A DNA stretch of 64,000 nucleotides, taken from the NCBI GenBank assembly GCA_000818095.1, contig CP009416.1, forward strand, positions 1,720,501-1,784,500, written 5' to 3'. Shown in pieces: positions 28,234 to 38,072 of this stretch. The position numbers were made by a program, and so were the translations under genes. This DNA is from Jeotgalibacillus malaysiensis. GTDB lineage: Bacteria > Bacillota > Bacilli > Bacillales > Jeotgalibacillaceae. How positions within the stretch are numbered: position 1 is the first letter of the stretch; each line of letters opens with the position of its first letter. The notes under the pieces were generated by a model. The model was not told where the DNA came from and ran no database searches. It was given only the letters and a program-made list of their open reading frames with translations.

Positions 28234-29010
28234 CTATTTTACAGCTGCATGAATCAGATTTTCAATCTCAGCATGCTGTTTTTTGTATTGCAAATCAACA
28301 ATTTTACTTCCAACGATCACGCCATCGCCATAAGATGACACTTCTTTGACCTGTTCAGGCGTTGAAATACCGAATCCTGCAAGTACAGGAACTGAACTGT
28401 AATTTTTGAGCCTTGAGATAAAGCTCTCAAGCTTATCACTAATATTCGCCCGCTCTCCAGTAATACCAGTGACTGATACAGCATACAGAAAACCTTCAGA
28501 TGCCTGTGCAAGTGTTTTAATTCGTTCTTCAGGACTTGTAAGAGTGACAAGCTGTATCAGTGCTAAGTCAGTTTTTGAGATAAATGGTTGTATAAGCGCA
28601 TTTTGTTCATAAGGCAAATCAGGGATAATCAGGCCTGACACGCCGGCGTTTTCAATATCTTCAAAAACGCTCGATAATCCATACTTATAAAGCGGATTGA
28701 TATAAGTCATTAATACAACCGGAACCGTCAGTGAATGTTTAATTGAATCTAATACATTTAAAATTTTTGATAATGAAGCACCGTTTTGCAGTGCCCGCTT
28801 ACCTGCTTCCTGAATGACTGGTCCATCGGCAGCAGGGTCTGAAAAGGGAATGCCAAGCTCAATGACTGTCGCACCACTTTCCTGCAGAAAAAGAAGCTGA
28901 TCTTTTAATTCTTCAACTGAAGGGTCTCCTGCCATAATATAAGGAACAAATGCCTTAGCTCCCTCTTGGTTTACTTTTTCAATTGCCTCTTTGATTGCTA
29001 TTTTCCCCAT
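28234..29010 (-). CDS. trpA: tryptophan synthase alpha subunit
   Basis: A 258 aa TIM barrel cleaving indole-3-glycerol phosphate to indole and glyceraldehyde 3-phosphate. Catalytic Glu in VIELGIPFSDPAADGPVIQ and Asp in GLIIPDLPYEQ are present, as is the phosphate-binding GFGIS. Its ATG overlaps the trpB stop by one base (TAATG). Last gene of trpEGDCFBA. Confidence 0.96.
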   Translation of the reverse strand: MGKIAIKEAIEKVNQEGAKAFVPYIMAGDPSVEELKDQLLFLQESGATVIELGIPFSDPAADGPVIQEAGKRALQNGASLSKILNVLDSIKHSLTVPVVLMTYINPLYKYGLSSVFEDIENAGVSGLIIPDLPYEQNALIQPFISKTDLALIQLVTLTSPEERIKTLAQASEGFLYAVSVTGITGERANISDKLESFISRLKNYSSVPVLAGFGISTPEQVKEVSSYGDGVIVGSKIVDLQYKKQHAEIENLIHAAVK

Positions 29011-30209
29011 TACTTCTCATCCTCCAGCGCAGCTTTCACTGTATTCACATCTTTATCTCCACGACCTGAAAGACATATGACGATTACTTCTTCAGGATTT
29101 CCATTTTCCGCTCTTTTTACAGCCTCTGCTACAGCATGTGCACTTTCCAAGGCAGGGATAATCCCCTCTGTTCTTGATAAAAGCTCAAGCGCATTAAGTG
29201 CTTCCTGATCTGTTACAGACTCATACTGCACTCTTTTAATTTCATGAAGATAGCTGTGTTCAGGTCCTACACCAGGATAGTCCAGCCCTGCTGAGATAGA
29301 GTGCGCTTCCTGAATCTGACCATCCTCATTTTGTAACAGATACATCAGTGAACCATGCAGGATACCGACTTCACCTGCAGTCAGTGTTGCAGCGTGTTTA
29401 TTCGTATGAATTCCTGATCCGGCTGCTTCAACACCTGTCAGTTTTACATCTTTTTCGTCGATAAAAGGATAAAACATACCGATTGCATTACTGCCGCCGC
29501 CAATACATGCAATGATTTCATCCGGAAGACGTCCCTCTTTATCAAGAATCTGCTTTTTCGTTTCCTCTCCGATTACACTCTGAAAATCACGAACCATTTC
29601 AGGGAAAGGGTGAGGTCCAAGCACTGAACCGATAATATAATGTGTGTCTTCCACGTTTGCGACCCAGTATCTCATTGCTTCATTGACTGCATCCTTTAAG
29701 GTACCACTACCCTGAGACACTGATTCTACTCTGGCTCCGAGAAGCTCCATTCTGAAAACATTTAATTCCTGTCTTCTGATATCTTCCTCGCCCATAAATA
29801 TCACACAGTCAAGGTTCAGCAGTGCACATACAGTTGCAGTAGCGACACCATGCTGGCCGGCACCGGTTTCAGCAACGATTTTACGCTTTCCCATCTTCAC
29901 TGCAAGCAGTGCCTGTCCAATTGTATTATTTATTTTGTGTGCACCAGTGTGGTTCAGGTCTTCCCTTTTTAAATAAATTTTCGACCCGCCAACTTTTTTG
30001 GTTAAGTTTTCAGCATAATACAGTGGTGTTTCCCTGCCTACATAGTCAGTCAGGTAATGCTTCAATTCACGTTGAAATTCAGGATCGTTCTTAGTTTCCC
30101 GATATGCTTTTTCAAGATCAATTACTGATTGCATCAATGTTTCCGGAACAAATCGTCCGCCAAACTGTCCAAACTGTCCATTAAGGTCCGGTTGAGTATA
30201 TAAAGTCAT
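29010..30209 (-). CDS. trpB: tryptophan synthase beta subunit
   Basis: A 399 aa PLP enzyme joining indole and serine. PLP lysine lies in [12 protein letters not shown], with [11 protein letters not shown] and the phosphate loop [12 protein letters not shown]. An open frame extends to 30245, but ATG 30209 follows GGGAG by 8-9 bases and starts one base after the trpF stop. Confidence 0.96.
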   Translation of the reverse strand: MTLYTQPDLNGQFGQFGGRFVPETLMQSVIDLEKAYRETKNDPEFQRELKHYLTDYVGRETPLYYAENLTKKVGGSKIYLKREDLNHTGAHKINNTIGQALLAVKMGKRKIVAETGAGQHGVATATVCALLNLDCVIFMGEEDIRRQELNVFRMELLGARVESVSQGSGTLKDAVNEAMRYWVANVEDTHYIIGSVLGPHPFPEMVRDFQSVIGEETKKQILDKEGRLPDEIIACIGGGSNAIGMFYPFIDEKDVKLTGVEAAGSGIHTNKHAATLTAGEVGILHGSLMYLLQNEDGQIQEAHSISAGLDYPGVGPEHSYLHEIKRVQYESVTDQEALNALELLSRTEGIIPALESAHAVAEAVKRAENGNPEEVIVICLSGRGDKDVNTVKAALEDEK

Positions 30210-30210
30210 G

Positions 30211-30810
30211 CTAACAGCTCCCTTTTGCTTGTTTAATAAACGCATTTATTTTTTGATGATCTTTTTGTCCGTCTGTTTCAACTCCGGATGATACGTCTAC
30301 ACCAATTGGAGCGGTCTCCGCAATTGCCACGCTTACGTTTTCAGGCGTTAGTCCTCCAGCAAGTATAATGTTTTGGCTGGCGTCTTTAATCAGTGACCAG
30401 TCGAATGTATGACCTCCGCCTCCACGGTAATCTGCACCAGGTGCATCGGCAAGAATATGGGCCACATTATAACGGTTCATCTCTTCAACATCAGCCTGTT
30501 GTGAAATACTGAAAGCTTTGATCACAGGCTTTGGCATTGTGTCGCAAAATTCGGGTGTTTCATCTCCATGCAGCTGTATAAAATCCAGTTCAGCTGCAGC
30601 CACTGCCTCAAAAATCTCATCAAGTGTTGGATTCACAAATACACCGACCTTTTTAACAGAAGAAGGAATATCTGCAGCAAGTAAAGCAGCTTCATGAGAC
30701 GTCACTTTTCTTTTACTCTCTGCAAATACAAAACCGATATAATCAGCACCGCTTTCAACAGCAGCAGCAACGTCTTCTTTTTTCATTAAACCGCAGATCT
30801 TAACGAGCAT
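30211..30810 (-). CDS. trpF: phosphoribosylanthranilate isomerase
   Basis: A 199 aa TIM barrel with the catalytic cysteine in VKICGL near the N-terminus and Asp in LADAPG. An alternative GTG at 30819 lies within the ribosome binding site, so ATG 30810 is used. It overlaps the 3' end of trpC by 11 bases. Confidence 0.94.
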   Translation of the reverse strand: MLVKICGLMKKEDVAAAVESGADYIGFVFAESKRKVTSHEAALLAADIPSSVKKVGVFVNPTLDEIFEAVAAAELDFIQLHGDETPEFCDTMPKPVIKAFSISQQADVEEMNRYNVAHILADAPGADYRGGGGHTFDWSLIKDASQNIILAGGLTPENVSVAIAETAPIGVDVSSGVETDGQKDHQKINAFIKQAKGSC

Positions 30811-31576
30811 CGAAATCACCTGTCAAAGGAACCTGAAGTGATCTGAGCAATGTACCAATATCCTTTGACTTCATCAATGACTCACCTACAAGTACTGCAG
30901 AAGCACCGGTTTTTGCAGCGAATCTGGCATCTTCTGCAGTGAAAATGCCACTTTCACTAACAAAAGGAAGACCTTTTGCTTGAATGATTCTGCCAAGTTC
31001 TTCGCTGACTTTCAGGTCAACTTCGAATGTTTTCAGATTCCGGTTATTAACACCAAGAATCTCTGCTCCTGCAGAAAATGCACGTTTCAGCTCTTCTTCA
31101 TTATGAACTTCTGTCAGTACAGATAAATTCAGCTTTTTGGCATGATCATTCAATTCCTTCAGCTGTTGATCTGTTAAAGCAGCTACAATCAGTAGAATGA
31201 TAGATGCACCTGCACTTGCTGCTCTGTCAATCTGCTTCTTATCAATCATAAAATCTTTACATAAGACAGGGATATTAACCGCTTCAGCAACTGCTTTTAG
31301 ATCATCGAAGGACCCCTGGAAAAATGATTCATCTGTCAGAACTGAGATTGCAGAAGCACCATTTTCTTCATAAAGCTTGGCCTGTTTGACAGGATCCATA
31401 TCCGGGTTAATGATTCCTTTAGACGGCGAAGCTCGTTTAATTTCAGCGATTACATTCATTTTTGTGCTTTTCTTTATATTGAAAGAAAGCGGGTTAATGT
31501 GATCCGTACTGTACCCGGCTTTATAAGCTGTTAATTCCTCTTTTTTCTTATCAATAATCTTATCAAGAATTGTCAA
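30800..31576 (-). CDS. trpC: indole-3-glycerol phosphate synthase
   Basis: A 258 aa enzyme with MNVIAEIKRASPSKG (catalytic Glu and Lys), VLCKDFMIDKKQI, LGVNNRNLKTFEVD and FVSESGI. The start is TTG directly after the trpD stop (TGA-TTG), so translation depends on ribosomes finishing trpD. Confidence 0.95.
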   Translation of the reverse strand: MTILDKIIDKKKEELTAYKAGYSTDHINPLSFNIKKSTKMNVIAEIKRASPSKGIINPDMDPVKQAKLYEENGASAISVLTDESFFQGSFDDLKAVAEAVNIPVLCKDFMIDKKQIDRAASAGASIILLIVAALTDQQLKELNDHAKKLNLSVLTEVHNEEELKRAFSAGAEILGVNNRNLKTFEVDLKVSEELGRIIQAKGLPFVSESGIFTAEDARFAAKTGASAVLVGESLMKSKDIGTLLRSLQVPLTGDFDAR

Positions 31577-32596
31577 TCAGACCACCGCTTTCTTTTTGCT
31601 GAAGTCAATCAGCTGGTTCAGTTTGTTTAATGCTGATTTTGAATCAATACTCTCCTCAGCTTTCGCTACACCTTCTTTAATTGATGAAGCTTGACCAGCA
31701 GCGTATAAAGCAATTCCGGCATTAAGCAACACCGTCTGACGGAATACTGATTCTTCCCCTGATAAAACTGACAGAAGAATCTTTGCATTTTCTTTGGAAT
31801 CTCCGCCTTTAATTTTTTCATTCGGAACAACTGTTAAGCCAATTTCTTCAGGATGAAGTGTGAATTCTTTTATCTCTTCTCCTTCAAGTAGTGCAAGGTA
31901 ATTAGTGCCTGCGAGTGAAGCTTCATCCATGTGACCTGCACCGTTAAGGACGACGCCTCTTTTTCTGCCCGTTTTCTTCATTGCAAGCGCCATTGTATGA
32001 ATCATATCTCTGCGGTAAATGCCAATCAGCTGGGATGAAAGATTTACCGGATTAGTCAGTGGTCCAATCAGGTTAAAAATTGTCGGTACTCCAAGTGCTT
32101 TTCTTGCCGTCATTACATTTTTGATCCCGCTGTGCACATGGGGAGCAAAAAGAAATGTAATCTGATGCTTCTCAAGCATCTCTTTCATTTCTTTTTTATT
32201 GAAGTCCAGTCTGACACCCAGGTGCTCTAATACATCCGCACTCCCGGTTTTACTTGAGATACTTCTATTACCGTGCTTTGCAACCGGAACGCCGGCACCT
32301 GCAATAACAAATGCAGCACATGTACTGATATTAAAACTCTGGGAACCATCGCCGCCAGTTCCGCAATTATCAATAATATTTTCAACAGTCGTTTCATAAG
32401 TCCCTGCAATCTCTTTTACTGCAGTTACTAATCCACTGATCTCATCAGCTGTTTCACCTTTTTCTTTTAAAGACAGAAGGAAGTGCTGGATCTCCTCTTG
32501 AGGTGTTTCAGGATTAAACATCTGTCTGCCTGCATCTGTCATTTCACTTTCTGTTAAGTGAACGCTCTGCTCAACTAGCTCAATATACTTTCTCAT
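31577..32596 (-). CDS. trpD: anthranilate phosphoribosyltransferase
   Basis: A 339 aa enzyme with the glycine-rich PRPP site DNCGTGGDGSQSFNISTC, AKHGNRSISSKTGSADVLE, and NLIGPLTNP. ATG immediately follows the trpG stop behind AAGGAGAG. Confidence 0.95.
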   Translation of the reverse strand: MRKYIELVEQSVHLTESEMTDAGRQMFNPETPQEEIQHFLLSLKEKGETADEISGLVTAVKEIAGTYETTVENIIDNCGTGGDGSQSFNISTCAAFVIAGAGVPVAKHGNRSISSKTGSADVLEHLGVRLDFNKKEMKEMLEKHQITFLFAPHVHSGIKNVMTARKALGVPTIFNLIGPLTNPVNLSSQLIGIYRRDMIHTMALAMKKTGRKRGVVLNGAGHMDEASLAGTNYLALLEGEEIKEFTLHPEEIGLTVVPNEKIKGGDSKENAKILLSVLSGEESVFRQTVLLNAGIALYAAGQASSIKEGVAKAEESIDSKSALNKLNQLIDFSKKKAVV

Positions 32597-33175
32597 CTAG
32601 ACTCTCTCCTTCTCTGTAATAAACTCTGTGCATTGCTTTAGAAGCTTTTTACCTTCTTCTGTCCCGATCGATTCAGGATGGAACTGCAGACCGAGTACCG
32701 GATAAGATTCATGAATTACAGCCATAATCTCATTGTCATCAGCAGAGTAAGCAATCGGCTTAAGGCACTCAGGCAGGGTCTCTTGTTCTATTACCAGGGA
32801 ATGATACCTCATTACTCGCATACTGCCTTCACCAAAAATATCCGGTCTGGTCTGGTTGATCATTGATTCTTTAGCATGCATGATATTTTTTGCTCGGACA
32901 ACTTTGCCTCCATATGCAGCACCAATTGCCTGATGTCCCAGACAGATACCGATAATCGGCACTGAGGATCCAAGTTCCTGTATGACTTTAATGCACTTTC
33001 CGGCCTGATCAGGATGCCCTGGTCCAGGAGATAAAACGATACAATCAAAGTTTTCTTTTCTCAGCTCGTCTATTGTAAATACATCATTTCTCATTACTTT
33101 TACTTCGTCATATTCACTTAAATACTGATAGAGGTTATAGGTAAATGAATCGTAGTTGTCTATTAGAAGAATCAT
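32597..33175 (-). CDS. trpG: anthranilate synthase glutamine amidotransferase subunit
   Basis: A 192 aa class-I amidotransferase: nucleophile in GICLGHQAIG, histidine and glutamate in LGLQFHPESIGTEEG. It supplies ammonia to TrpE and probably also to PabB (TrpG/PabA dual use is common in Bacillales). It overlaps trpE by 4 bases. Placement inside the trp operon differs from B. subtilis, where the gene lies in the folate operon. Confidence 0.92.
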   Translation of the reverse strand: MILLIDNYDSFTYNLYQYLSEYDEVKVMRNDVFTIDELRKENFDCIVLSPGPGHPDQAGKCIKVIQELGSSVPIIGICLGHQAIGAAYGGKVVRAKNIMHAKESMINQTRPDIFGEGSMRVMRYHSLVIEQETLPECLKPIAYSADDNEIMAVIHESYPVLGLQFHPESIGTEEGKKLLKQCTEFITEKERV

Positions 33176-34566
33176 CGTCCCACCTCCAGCAGTGATTTCG
33201 CTTTATTCAATGTTTCCTGGTATTCACTTTCAGGAACTGAATCATAAACAATCCCTGCACCAGCCTGAACATGTGCAACCTGATCTTTAATGACCATCGT
33301 CCGGATCGCAAGCGCAAAGTCAAGCGCACCGTTAAATCCTGCATACCCTACAGCGCCTGCATAAACTCCCCGTTTCACTGGCTCAAACTGATTAATCAGC
33401 TGCATCGCCCTGATCTTGGGAGCCCCTGATACGGTTCCTGCCGGCAGTGCTGCAATCAGTGCGTCAAGTCCGTCGATTTCTGGCTTTAAAACGCCTTTTA
33501 CCTCTGAGACAATATGCATCACGTGCTGATATCTTTCAATCACCATAAACTTTGAAAGAGAAATTGATCCGGTCTCACATACTCTGCCAAGGTCGTTACG
33601 TCCCAGATCAACGAGCATTTTATGTTCGGCACATTCTTTTTCATCATTCAGCAGTTCTTCAGCCAGCTGCTGATCCTGCTGTTCGGTTTTACCTCTTCTT
33701 CTCGTCCCTGCGATCGGGTTAGTTGTCACCTGTCTGCCACTGACCTTGATCAGGCTTTCCGGTGATGCGCCTAACACAATATAATCTTCAAAATCTATAT
33801 AAAACATATAGGGTGATGGATTATCTTTTCTCAGATTTCTGTAAAATGAGAAAGGCGATCCATTGAAAGGCGCGCTTAAGCGCTGTGATAGAACGACCTG
33901 GAATATGTCACCTGCTCTGATATATTCCTTTGCTTCTTCAACGTACTGTTCATACTGAGACTTTTCCATGTTGGACTGATATTGCAGCACCTCTGTTTTT
34001 TCCGGCTGTGCCGCTACACTGCTGAAGTCAAAGATCTGACTGATGATTTCATCAATTTCTAACACCAGTTCCTCATCAGACTTTTTTTCCTCGGGATCAA
34101 AAGTAAAGATGGTGACCTCATGCCTTTTGTGATCATAACTAATAACCGTACTATAGAACATCAGGTGTGTATCAGGCATTTCAAGCTCGTCATCAGGCGT
34201 CATTCCGATCTTTTCATATGATGCTGCCTCATCATAGCCGATATATCCAATTGCACCACCGGCGACCGGGCTTTGATCTGTATTAATCTGGTAATACTTA
34301 AGCATTTTTTTCAGCTTTGATATTGGTTTTTCAGATAAAGTATCAAACTGCTTGATATCTGAACTGATCACAGCATCCCCATGCTTTCCAATTAATTCAG
34401 CAAAAGGATCAGCTGCGATAAATGAATATCTGCCGGATTCTTCATGCTTTAAAGAGCTCTCCAGCAGACATTTTTTACGTCCGCTGATACTTTGAAAAAT
34501 CGAAATGGGGGTCAGTGCATCTCCAACTACTGTTTTTACTGCATATCTCTTCTCTTCTAATCTCAT
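33172..34566 (-). CDS. trpE: anthranilate synthase component I
   Basis: A 464 aa chorismate-utilising enzyme: LLESSLKHEESGRYSFI (tryptophan feedback site), FQVVLSQRL, ASPESLIKV, NPIAGTRRRGKT, LVDLGRNDLGRV and AALPAGTVSGAPKIRAM. ATG 34566 follows GAGGTGA; the open frame upstream runs into the T-box terminator. First gene of trpEGDCFBA. Confidence 0.94.
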   Translation of the reverse strand: MRLEEKRYAVKTVVGDALTPISIFQSISGRKKCLLESSLKHEESGRYSFIAADPFAELIGKHGDAVISSDIKQFDTLSEKPISKLKKMLKYYQINTDQSPVAGGAIGYIGYDEAASYEKIGMTPDDELEMPDTHLMFYSTVISYDHKRHEVTIFTFDPEEKKSDEELVLEIDEIISQIFDFSSVAAQPEKTEVLQYQSNMEKSQYEQYVEEAKEYIRAGDIFQVVLSQRLSAPFNGSPFSFYRNLRKDNPSPYMFYIDFEDYIVLGASPESLIKVSGRQVTTNPIAGTRRRGKTEQQDQQLAEELLNDEKECAEHKMLVDLGRNDLGRVCETGSISLSKFMVIERYQHVMHIVSEVKGVLKPEIDGLDALIAALPAGTVSGAPKIRAMQLINQFEPVKRGVYAGAVGYAGFNGALDFALAIRTMVIKDQVAHVQAGAGIVYDSVPESEYQETLNKAKSLLEVGR

Positions 34567-34587
34567 CTCTCTCACCTCATTAGAATA

Positions 34588-34800
34588 TAAAAAACTCCGC
34601 ACAGGAATATCCTGTACGGAGGACGGTTTTTACCGCGGTGCCACCTCTGTTGAAGCCATTGCTTCCACTCGACATGCTGTAACGCGCATGATACGGATTC
34701 ACTCACAGGTCCATTCTGTCAGCGCTACAGTCCTGCTTTCACCAGCCGCAGGCTCTCTGTACTGTGCTTACTGCATACTCTTCCTGATCATCGTTTTTAA
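34588..34800 (-). promoter_or_regulatory. T-box riboswitch 1 (tRNA-Trp), proximal to trpE
   Basis: The T-box sequence AGGTGGCACCGCGGTA (complement of 34631-34646) and a terminator (34588-34622; CTCCGTACAGG / CCTGTGCGGAG plus T6) are unmistakable. In Stem I, AGAATGGACCTGTGAG places UGG (complement of 34711-34713) as specifier codon: tryptophan. Uncharged tRNA-Trp would favour read-through into trpE. Confidence 0.92.
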
Positions 34801-34810
34801 ATATGGGGTT

Positions 34811-34895
34811 TGTTAAAATAGGCTGTTGATTGCAGCGAGAGAGGAACGCTTTCGCTACAATCAACAGCTGTGCAAAAACAACATTGTTCTATAAT
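34811..34895. repeat. dispersed intergenic repeat, copy B (short)
   Basis: About 85 bp: GTTAAAATAGGCTGTTGATT at the left, CAATCAACAGCTGTGCAAAA and ACAACATTG at the right; CTGTTGATTG / CAATCAACAG (34823-34832, 34858-34867) form a perfect 10 bp stem. It lies inside the trp leader, between the two T-boxes. Confidence 0.75.
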
Positions 34896-34907
34896 ATAGC
34901 TTAAATA

Positions 34908-35166
34908 TAAAAAAGCTTCCTGTCCTCTAAAAAAGGACGGGAAGCCCGTGGTACCACCTTCATTGATTTCATTAAGAAACCCACTCGTTGCGGGACGATT
35001 TGTCTCCGCCGTCCTCTATCGCTGACGAAACGCCTGTGCCTACTTTATTCAGACAGGTGCTCAGAAGTCCATTCATACTTACGCTTTACCGGTTTACACC
35101 AGCCACCGGCTCTCTTGAAAAGGTGTAAGCATTACTACTCTTCATCATTGCGTTAATGTAATGTTG
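34908..35166 (-). promoter_or_regulatory. T-box riboswitch 2 (tRNA-Trp), distal
   Basis: T-box sequence AAGGTGGTACCACGGG (complement of 34945-34960), terminator GCTTCCCGTCC / GGACAGGAAGC plus T6 (34908-34945), and Stem I with ATGAATGGACTTCTGAGC, giving UGG (complement of 35069-35071) as specifier. It precedes no gene of its own; the next gene is trpE, 340 bases on, after T-box 1. Confidence 0.92.
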
Positions 35167-35172
35167 TAAATG

Positions 35173-35201
35173 ATCATAAAACGGATTGAATTAAAAGTCA
35201 A
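35173..35201 (-). promoter_or_regulatory. trp operon promoter
   Basis: On the minus strand TTGACT (35196-35201), 17 bases, TATGAT (35173-35178). It is the only convincing promoter upstream of both T-boxes. Confidence 0.78.
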
Positions 35202-35234
35202 CACTTTAGGCTCAATTATTACACAATTCTGATT

Positions 35235-36230
35235 CTATCCGTTTTGACGAAGCTTTAAGTCAGGTGCTGCAGCACTTAGATGTTCTTTAGCTGCTTCAGC
35301 CATCTTATCGTACGTCTCGTCTTCATTTGTTTCCGTATTATTTACAATTTGTGCGTCGCCATTCTCCTTTAAGGATAACGCCATTATGTGAGTGAATGTA
35401 GCATTTCCAATCAGATCAATGTGATCATACTGACCCTGGTCGCCGTGCACAACACATTTTACGCGTCCGCCATCGTTAAAAATATTGATCGGCTCGCCAG
35501 CTTTCCATTTTCCAGCAAGCACCTGAACAAGACTGGATGATGACATTGCCGTTCCACAGGCGTTAGTAAATCCTACACCGCGTTCAAAAGTTCTGACGAA
35601 AAATTCGCCTTCTGCAAGTTCCACTACATAACTGACATTGACGCCATCAGAAAACCATTTATTTTCGCCATTAAATTGTGTCGCAAGTGTTTCCTGACTG
35701 TCAGAATTAATCATATCAACTGAAACATTGGTGATGATATGCGGGTTTGGTACAGCGAGAGCAGTATACAGGCAGTCTTTTTCCCACTCAGGGACAGGTG
35801 ACAAAATTAATTCACTCTTATCTGCAAGCTTTAATGGCAGCGATGCAAGGTCAAATAAAACCGGTGAAATTTCAACAGAGAATGTCGGGATATCCCCGTA
35901 TAATTCATCTACCTGCTCAACCTTTAATACTGCTTTCATTGTTTCCACATTAAATGATTCAACCTGATCTCTTTCTGCAATATATCTGGCTGCGCATCTA
36001 AGTCCATTTCCGCACATTGAAGCTTCTGATCCATCAGAATTAAATACTCTCATCTTAGCCTGAGCCCGATTACTATCTGAAATGAATAGAATCCCATCTG
36101 TATGCGTTTCAGCACACAGTTTGATTGTCCATGCAGCCCTTACCTGGTCTGAAGGTGTAAATTGAATATCTTTTTCATCTATTATGATAAAATTATTTTT
36201 AGATCCATGTGACTGAATTGCTGGAATCAT
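35235..36230 (-). CDS. dapF: diaminopimelate epimerase
   Basis: Interconverts LL- and meso-diaminopimelate for lysine and peptidoglycan. The two catalytic cysteines are in ASMCGNGLRCAARY and in GFTNACGTAMS (usual form GETxACGTG). The start MIPAIQSHGSKNNF follows GGAG by 9 bases; the frame is open for 71 more codons upstream but overlaps an opposite gene. At 331 aa it is about 45 residues longer than B. subtilis DapF, because of a C-terminal acidic extension (NNTETNEDETYDKMAEAAKEHL). Confidence 0.9.
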   Translation of the reverse strand: MIPAIQSHGSKNNFIIIDEKDIQFTPSDQVRAAWTIKLCAETHTDGILFISDSNRAQAKMRVFNSDGSEASMCGNGLRCAARYIAERDQVESFNVETMKAVLKVEQVDELYGDIPTFSVEISPVLFDLASLPLKLADKSELILSPVPEWEKDCLYTALAVPNPHIITNVSVDMINSDSQETLATQFNGENKWFSDGVNVSYVVELAEGEFFVRTFERGVGFTNACGTAMSSSSLVQVLAGKWKAGEPINIFNDGGRVKCVVHGDQGQYDHIDLIGNATFTHIMALSLKENGDAQIVNNTETNEDETYDKMAEAAKEHLSAAAPDLKLRQNG

Positions 36231-36314
36231 GCCGTACAGCTCCTTAAAATAAACGTTGTTTTTAAATACAATGCCACAAATAGTGAAAACGTGCAATCGA
36301 ACAGGGGGAATTTC

Positions 36315-36590
36315 ATGAATCAGGACGATGTAAAATTCCGCTTTGAAGTACTTGAAGTTAAAGAAATAGATGGCGGTTATCGAATCAAAGTTGATGTAAA
36401 GGTGAGATGGCTCAAAGAAGTGGTATATCATGGGCCGGTTCATGTTGATCTGAACCGGATCGGGATCTTCCCTGTGCCTTCTGATATCGCATCAGCTTCA
36501 CCATATAAAGGTGTGAGGGGGAAGCTTGGTGCCGAGATTAAGCAATATATTAGGATTCAGAGGAAATTCATTCCGGAGCTTGTGAATTAA
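36315..36590 (+). CDS. conserved hypothetical protein (91 aa)
   Basis: Begins MNQDDVKFRFEVLEVKEIDGG; alternating charged/hydrophobic residues suggest a beta-rich fold. AGGGGG lies 7 bases before the ATG; an in-frame GTG at 36291 lacks such a site. It is divergent from dapF and ends at a terminator. I do not recognise the family. Confidence 0.7.
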   Translation: MNQDDVKFRFEVLEVKEIDGGYRIKVDVKVRWLKEVVYHGPVHVDLNRIGIFPVPSDIASASPYKGVRGKLGAEIKQYIRIQRKFIPELVN

Positions 36591-36623
36591 AAACAGGGAC
36601 CCGATAGCCGGATCCCTGTTTTA
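36588..36623. terminator. bidirectional terminator
   Basis: AAAACAGGGA / TCCCTGTTTT around a 13-base loop with a further internal CCG/CGG pairing. Confidence 0.82.
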
Positions 36624-36632
36624 TATTTATCT

Positions 36633-37922
36633 TTAAACACCCGGCAGAAAATGAAGTATAAAATATACCAGGAATAGTATTGAAATAATTAATAATGGAG
36701 CGGTAACCTCTTTCCATTTTCCAGTAACAAACTTTAGTAATGGATACAGGATAAATCCGATTGCAATACCGTCAGCAATACTGTATGTGAAAGGAATCAT
36801 CACAATCAGCATAATCGATGGAATCGACTCTGTGAAATCCTCCATATTCATATGTCTCATTTGCTGAATCATTAAGATCCCGATAATAATTAATATGGGT
36901 GCAATCGCATGATCAGGTATATAGCCCATAAATGGGATAAAAGCTGCTGAAGCGATAAACAAAACACCTACAGTAAGTGATGTCAGGCCTGTCCGTCCGC
37001 CTGCCGCCATTGAAGCGGTGGATTCAACTGTTGAAACTGTTGGACTAGAACCCAGGATACCTGAACTGAAAGCTGACAGTGCATTTGCTTTTAGTGCACC
37101 TGAGTATTTTTCAGGTCTTTTAATGAAGCTTGTATGGCCGTGAACGAGTCCAATATTTTCAAAGACAATTACCATTGTCATTGAAAATACAGCGATCCAG
37201 AAAGGAATCTGTAGCCAGCTGTCAAATGATAGCTGGAACCAGACAACCGAATCTGCTGACGATTCAGAGCTTCCTGCGCTTTCCGGCGTAATATTCATAA
37301 TAAAGGCAAGACCCGTTCCAAAAAGAATGGTCCATAGAAAGTGTCCGGGTACATTTTTAATAAATAGGATCAGCGCTACCAGCAATGTAATAATGGTTGC
37401 CAGTGCCTGAGGTTCATTAAAATGCCCTATTGCAAGGATTGAATTTTCCCCCTGAATGACGAGAGATCCTTTTTCTAACCCGATCAACAGCAAGAAAAAC
37501 CCAAGACCAACTGTAATAGCATCTTTCAAAGATTGAGGGATTGCTTCACTCAGCACACCTGACAGCTTTGTAAATGCAACAATCACAAATAATATGCCTG
37601 AAAATGTTACGATCGTCAAAGCTTCCTGCCATGTGAAGCCCATTGACTGAACCAGTGTATAGGTAAACATTGCGTTAATACCCATACCCGGAACCAAAAT
37701 GATCGGTGCTTTTCCGATAAATGCCATCAGAATACAACCCAACGCACTCACGGCAATTGTCGCGATCACTGCTCCTTCAAATGGCATACCGGATTCTGAC
37801 AAAATCAGTGCATTAACTGCCACAATATACACGATTGTAAAAAATCCGATGACGCCTGCGGTCACTTCTTTTCTAACTGAAGTGCCATGTTGTTCTAACT
37901 CAAAAAATCCTCCTGCTTTCAT
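36633..37922 (-). CDS. AzgA-type purine permease (guanine/hypoxanthine or adenine)
   Basis: A 429 aa protein with about 12-13 membrane segments. AzgA/NCS2 marks: FFTIVYIVAVNALILSESGMPFEGAV, APIILVPGMGINAMFTYTLV, and SSPTVSTVESTASMAAGGRTGL (the substrate-coordinating region), like B. subtilis PbuG/PbuO. I looked for a purine riboswitch upstream and found none; a TATAAT at 37994-37999 (minus strand) gives a roughly 65-base leader. Confidence 0.88.
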   Translation of the reverse strand: MKAGGFFELEQHGTSVRKEVTAGVIGFFTIVYIVAVNALILSESGMPFEGAVIATIAVSALGCILMAFIGKAPIILVPGMGINAMFTYTLVQSMGFTWQEALTIVTFSGILFVIVAFTKLSGVLSEAIPQSLKDAITVGLGFFLLLIGLEKGSLVIQGENSILAIGHFNEPQALATIITLLVALILFIKNVPGHFLWTILFGTGLAFIMNITPESAGSSESSADSVVWFQLSFDSWLQIPFWIAVFSMTMVIVFENIGLVHGHTSFIKRPEKYSGALKANALSAFSSGILGSSPTVSTVESTASMAAGGRTGLTSLTVGVLFIASAAFIPFMGYIPDHAIAPILIIIGILMIQQMRHMNMEDFTESIPSIMLIVMIPFTYSIADGIAIGFILYPLLKFVTGKWKEVTAPLLIISILFLVYFILHFLPGV

Positions 37923-38034
37923 TTTATAGCCTGCCTTTGCAAGCGCCCTCTCCCTACCCGCTCAAACCGAACTACGGCGAGCCACAAGAATTTATTATAC
38001 GATGTAAAAGTGATGCTGTCATCCTTTTCGTATG

Positions 38035-38064
38035 AAAAAACCGGCTATCAGCTTGATAACCGGT
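38035..38064 (-). terminator. rib operon terminator
   Basis: On the minus strand ACCGGTTATCA-AGCT-GATAGCCGGT followed by T6. Confidence 0.9.
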
Positions 38065-38072
38065 CATCGCTA

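Noticed and set aside
37923-38000. Purine riboswitch before the AzgA-type permease
   Set aside because: The conserved purine aptamer core and P1 pairing are not present.
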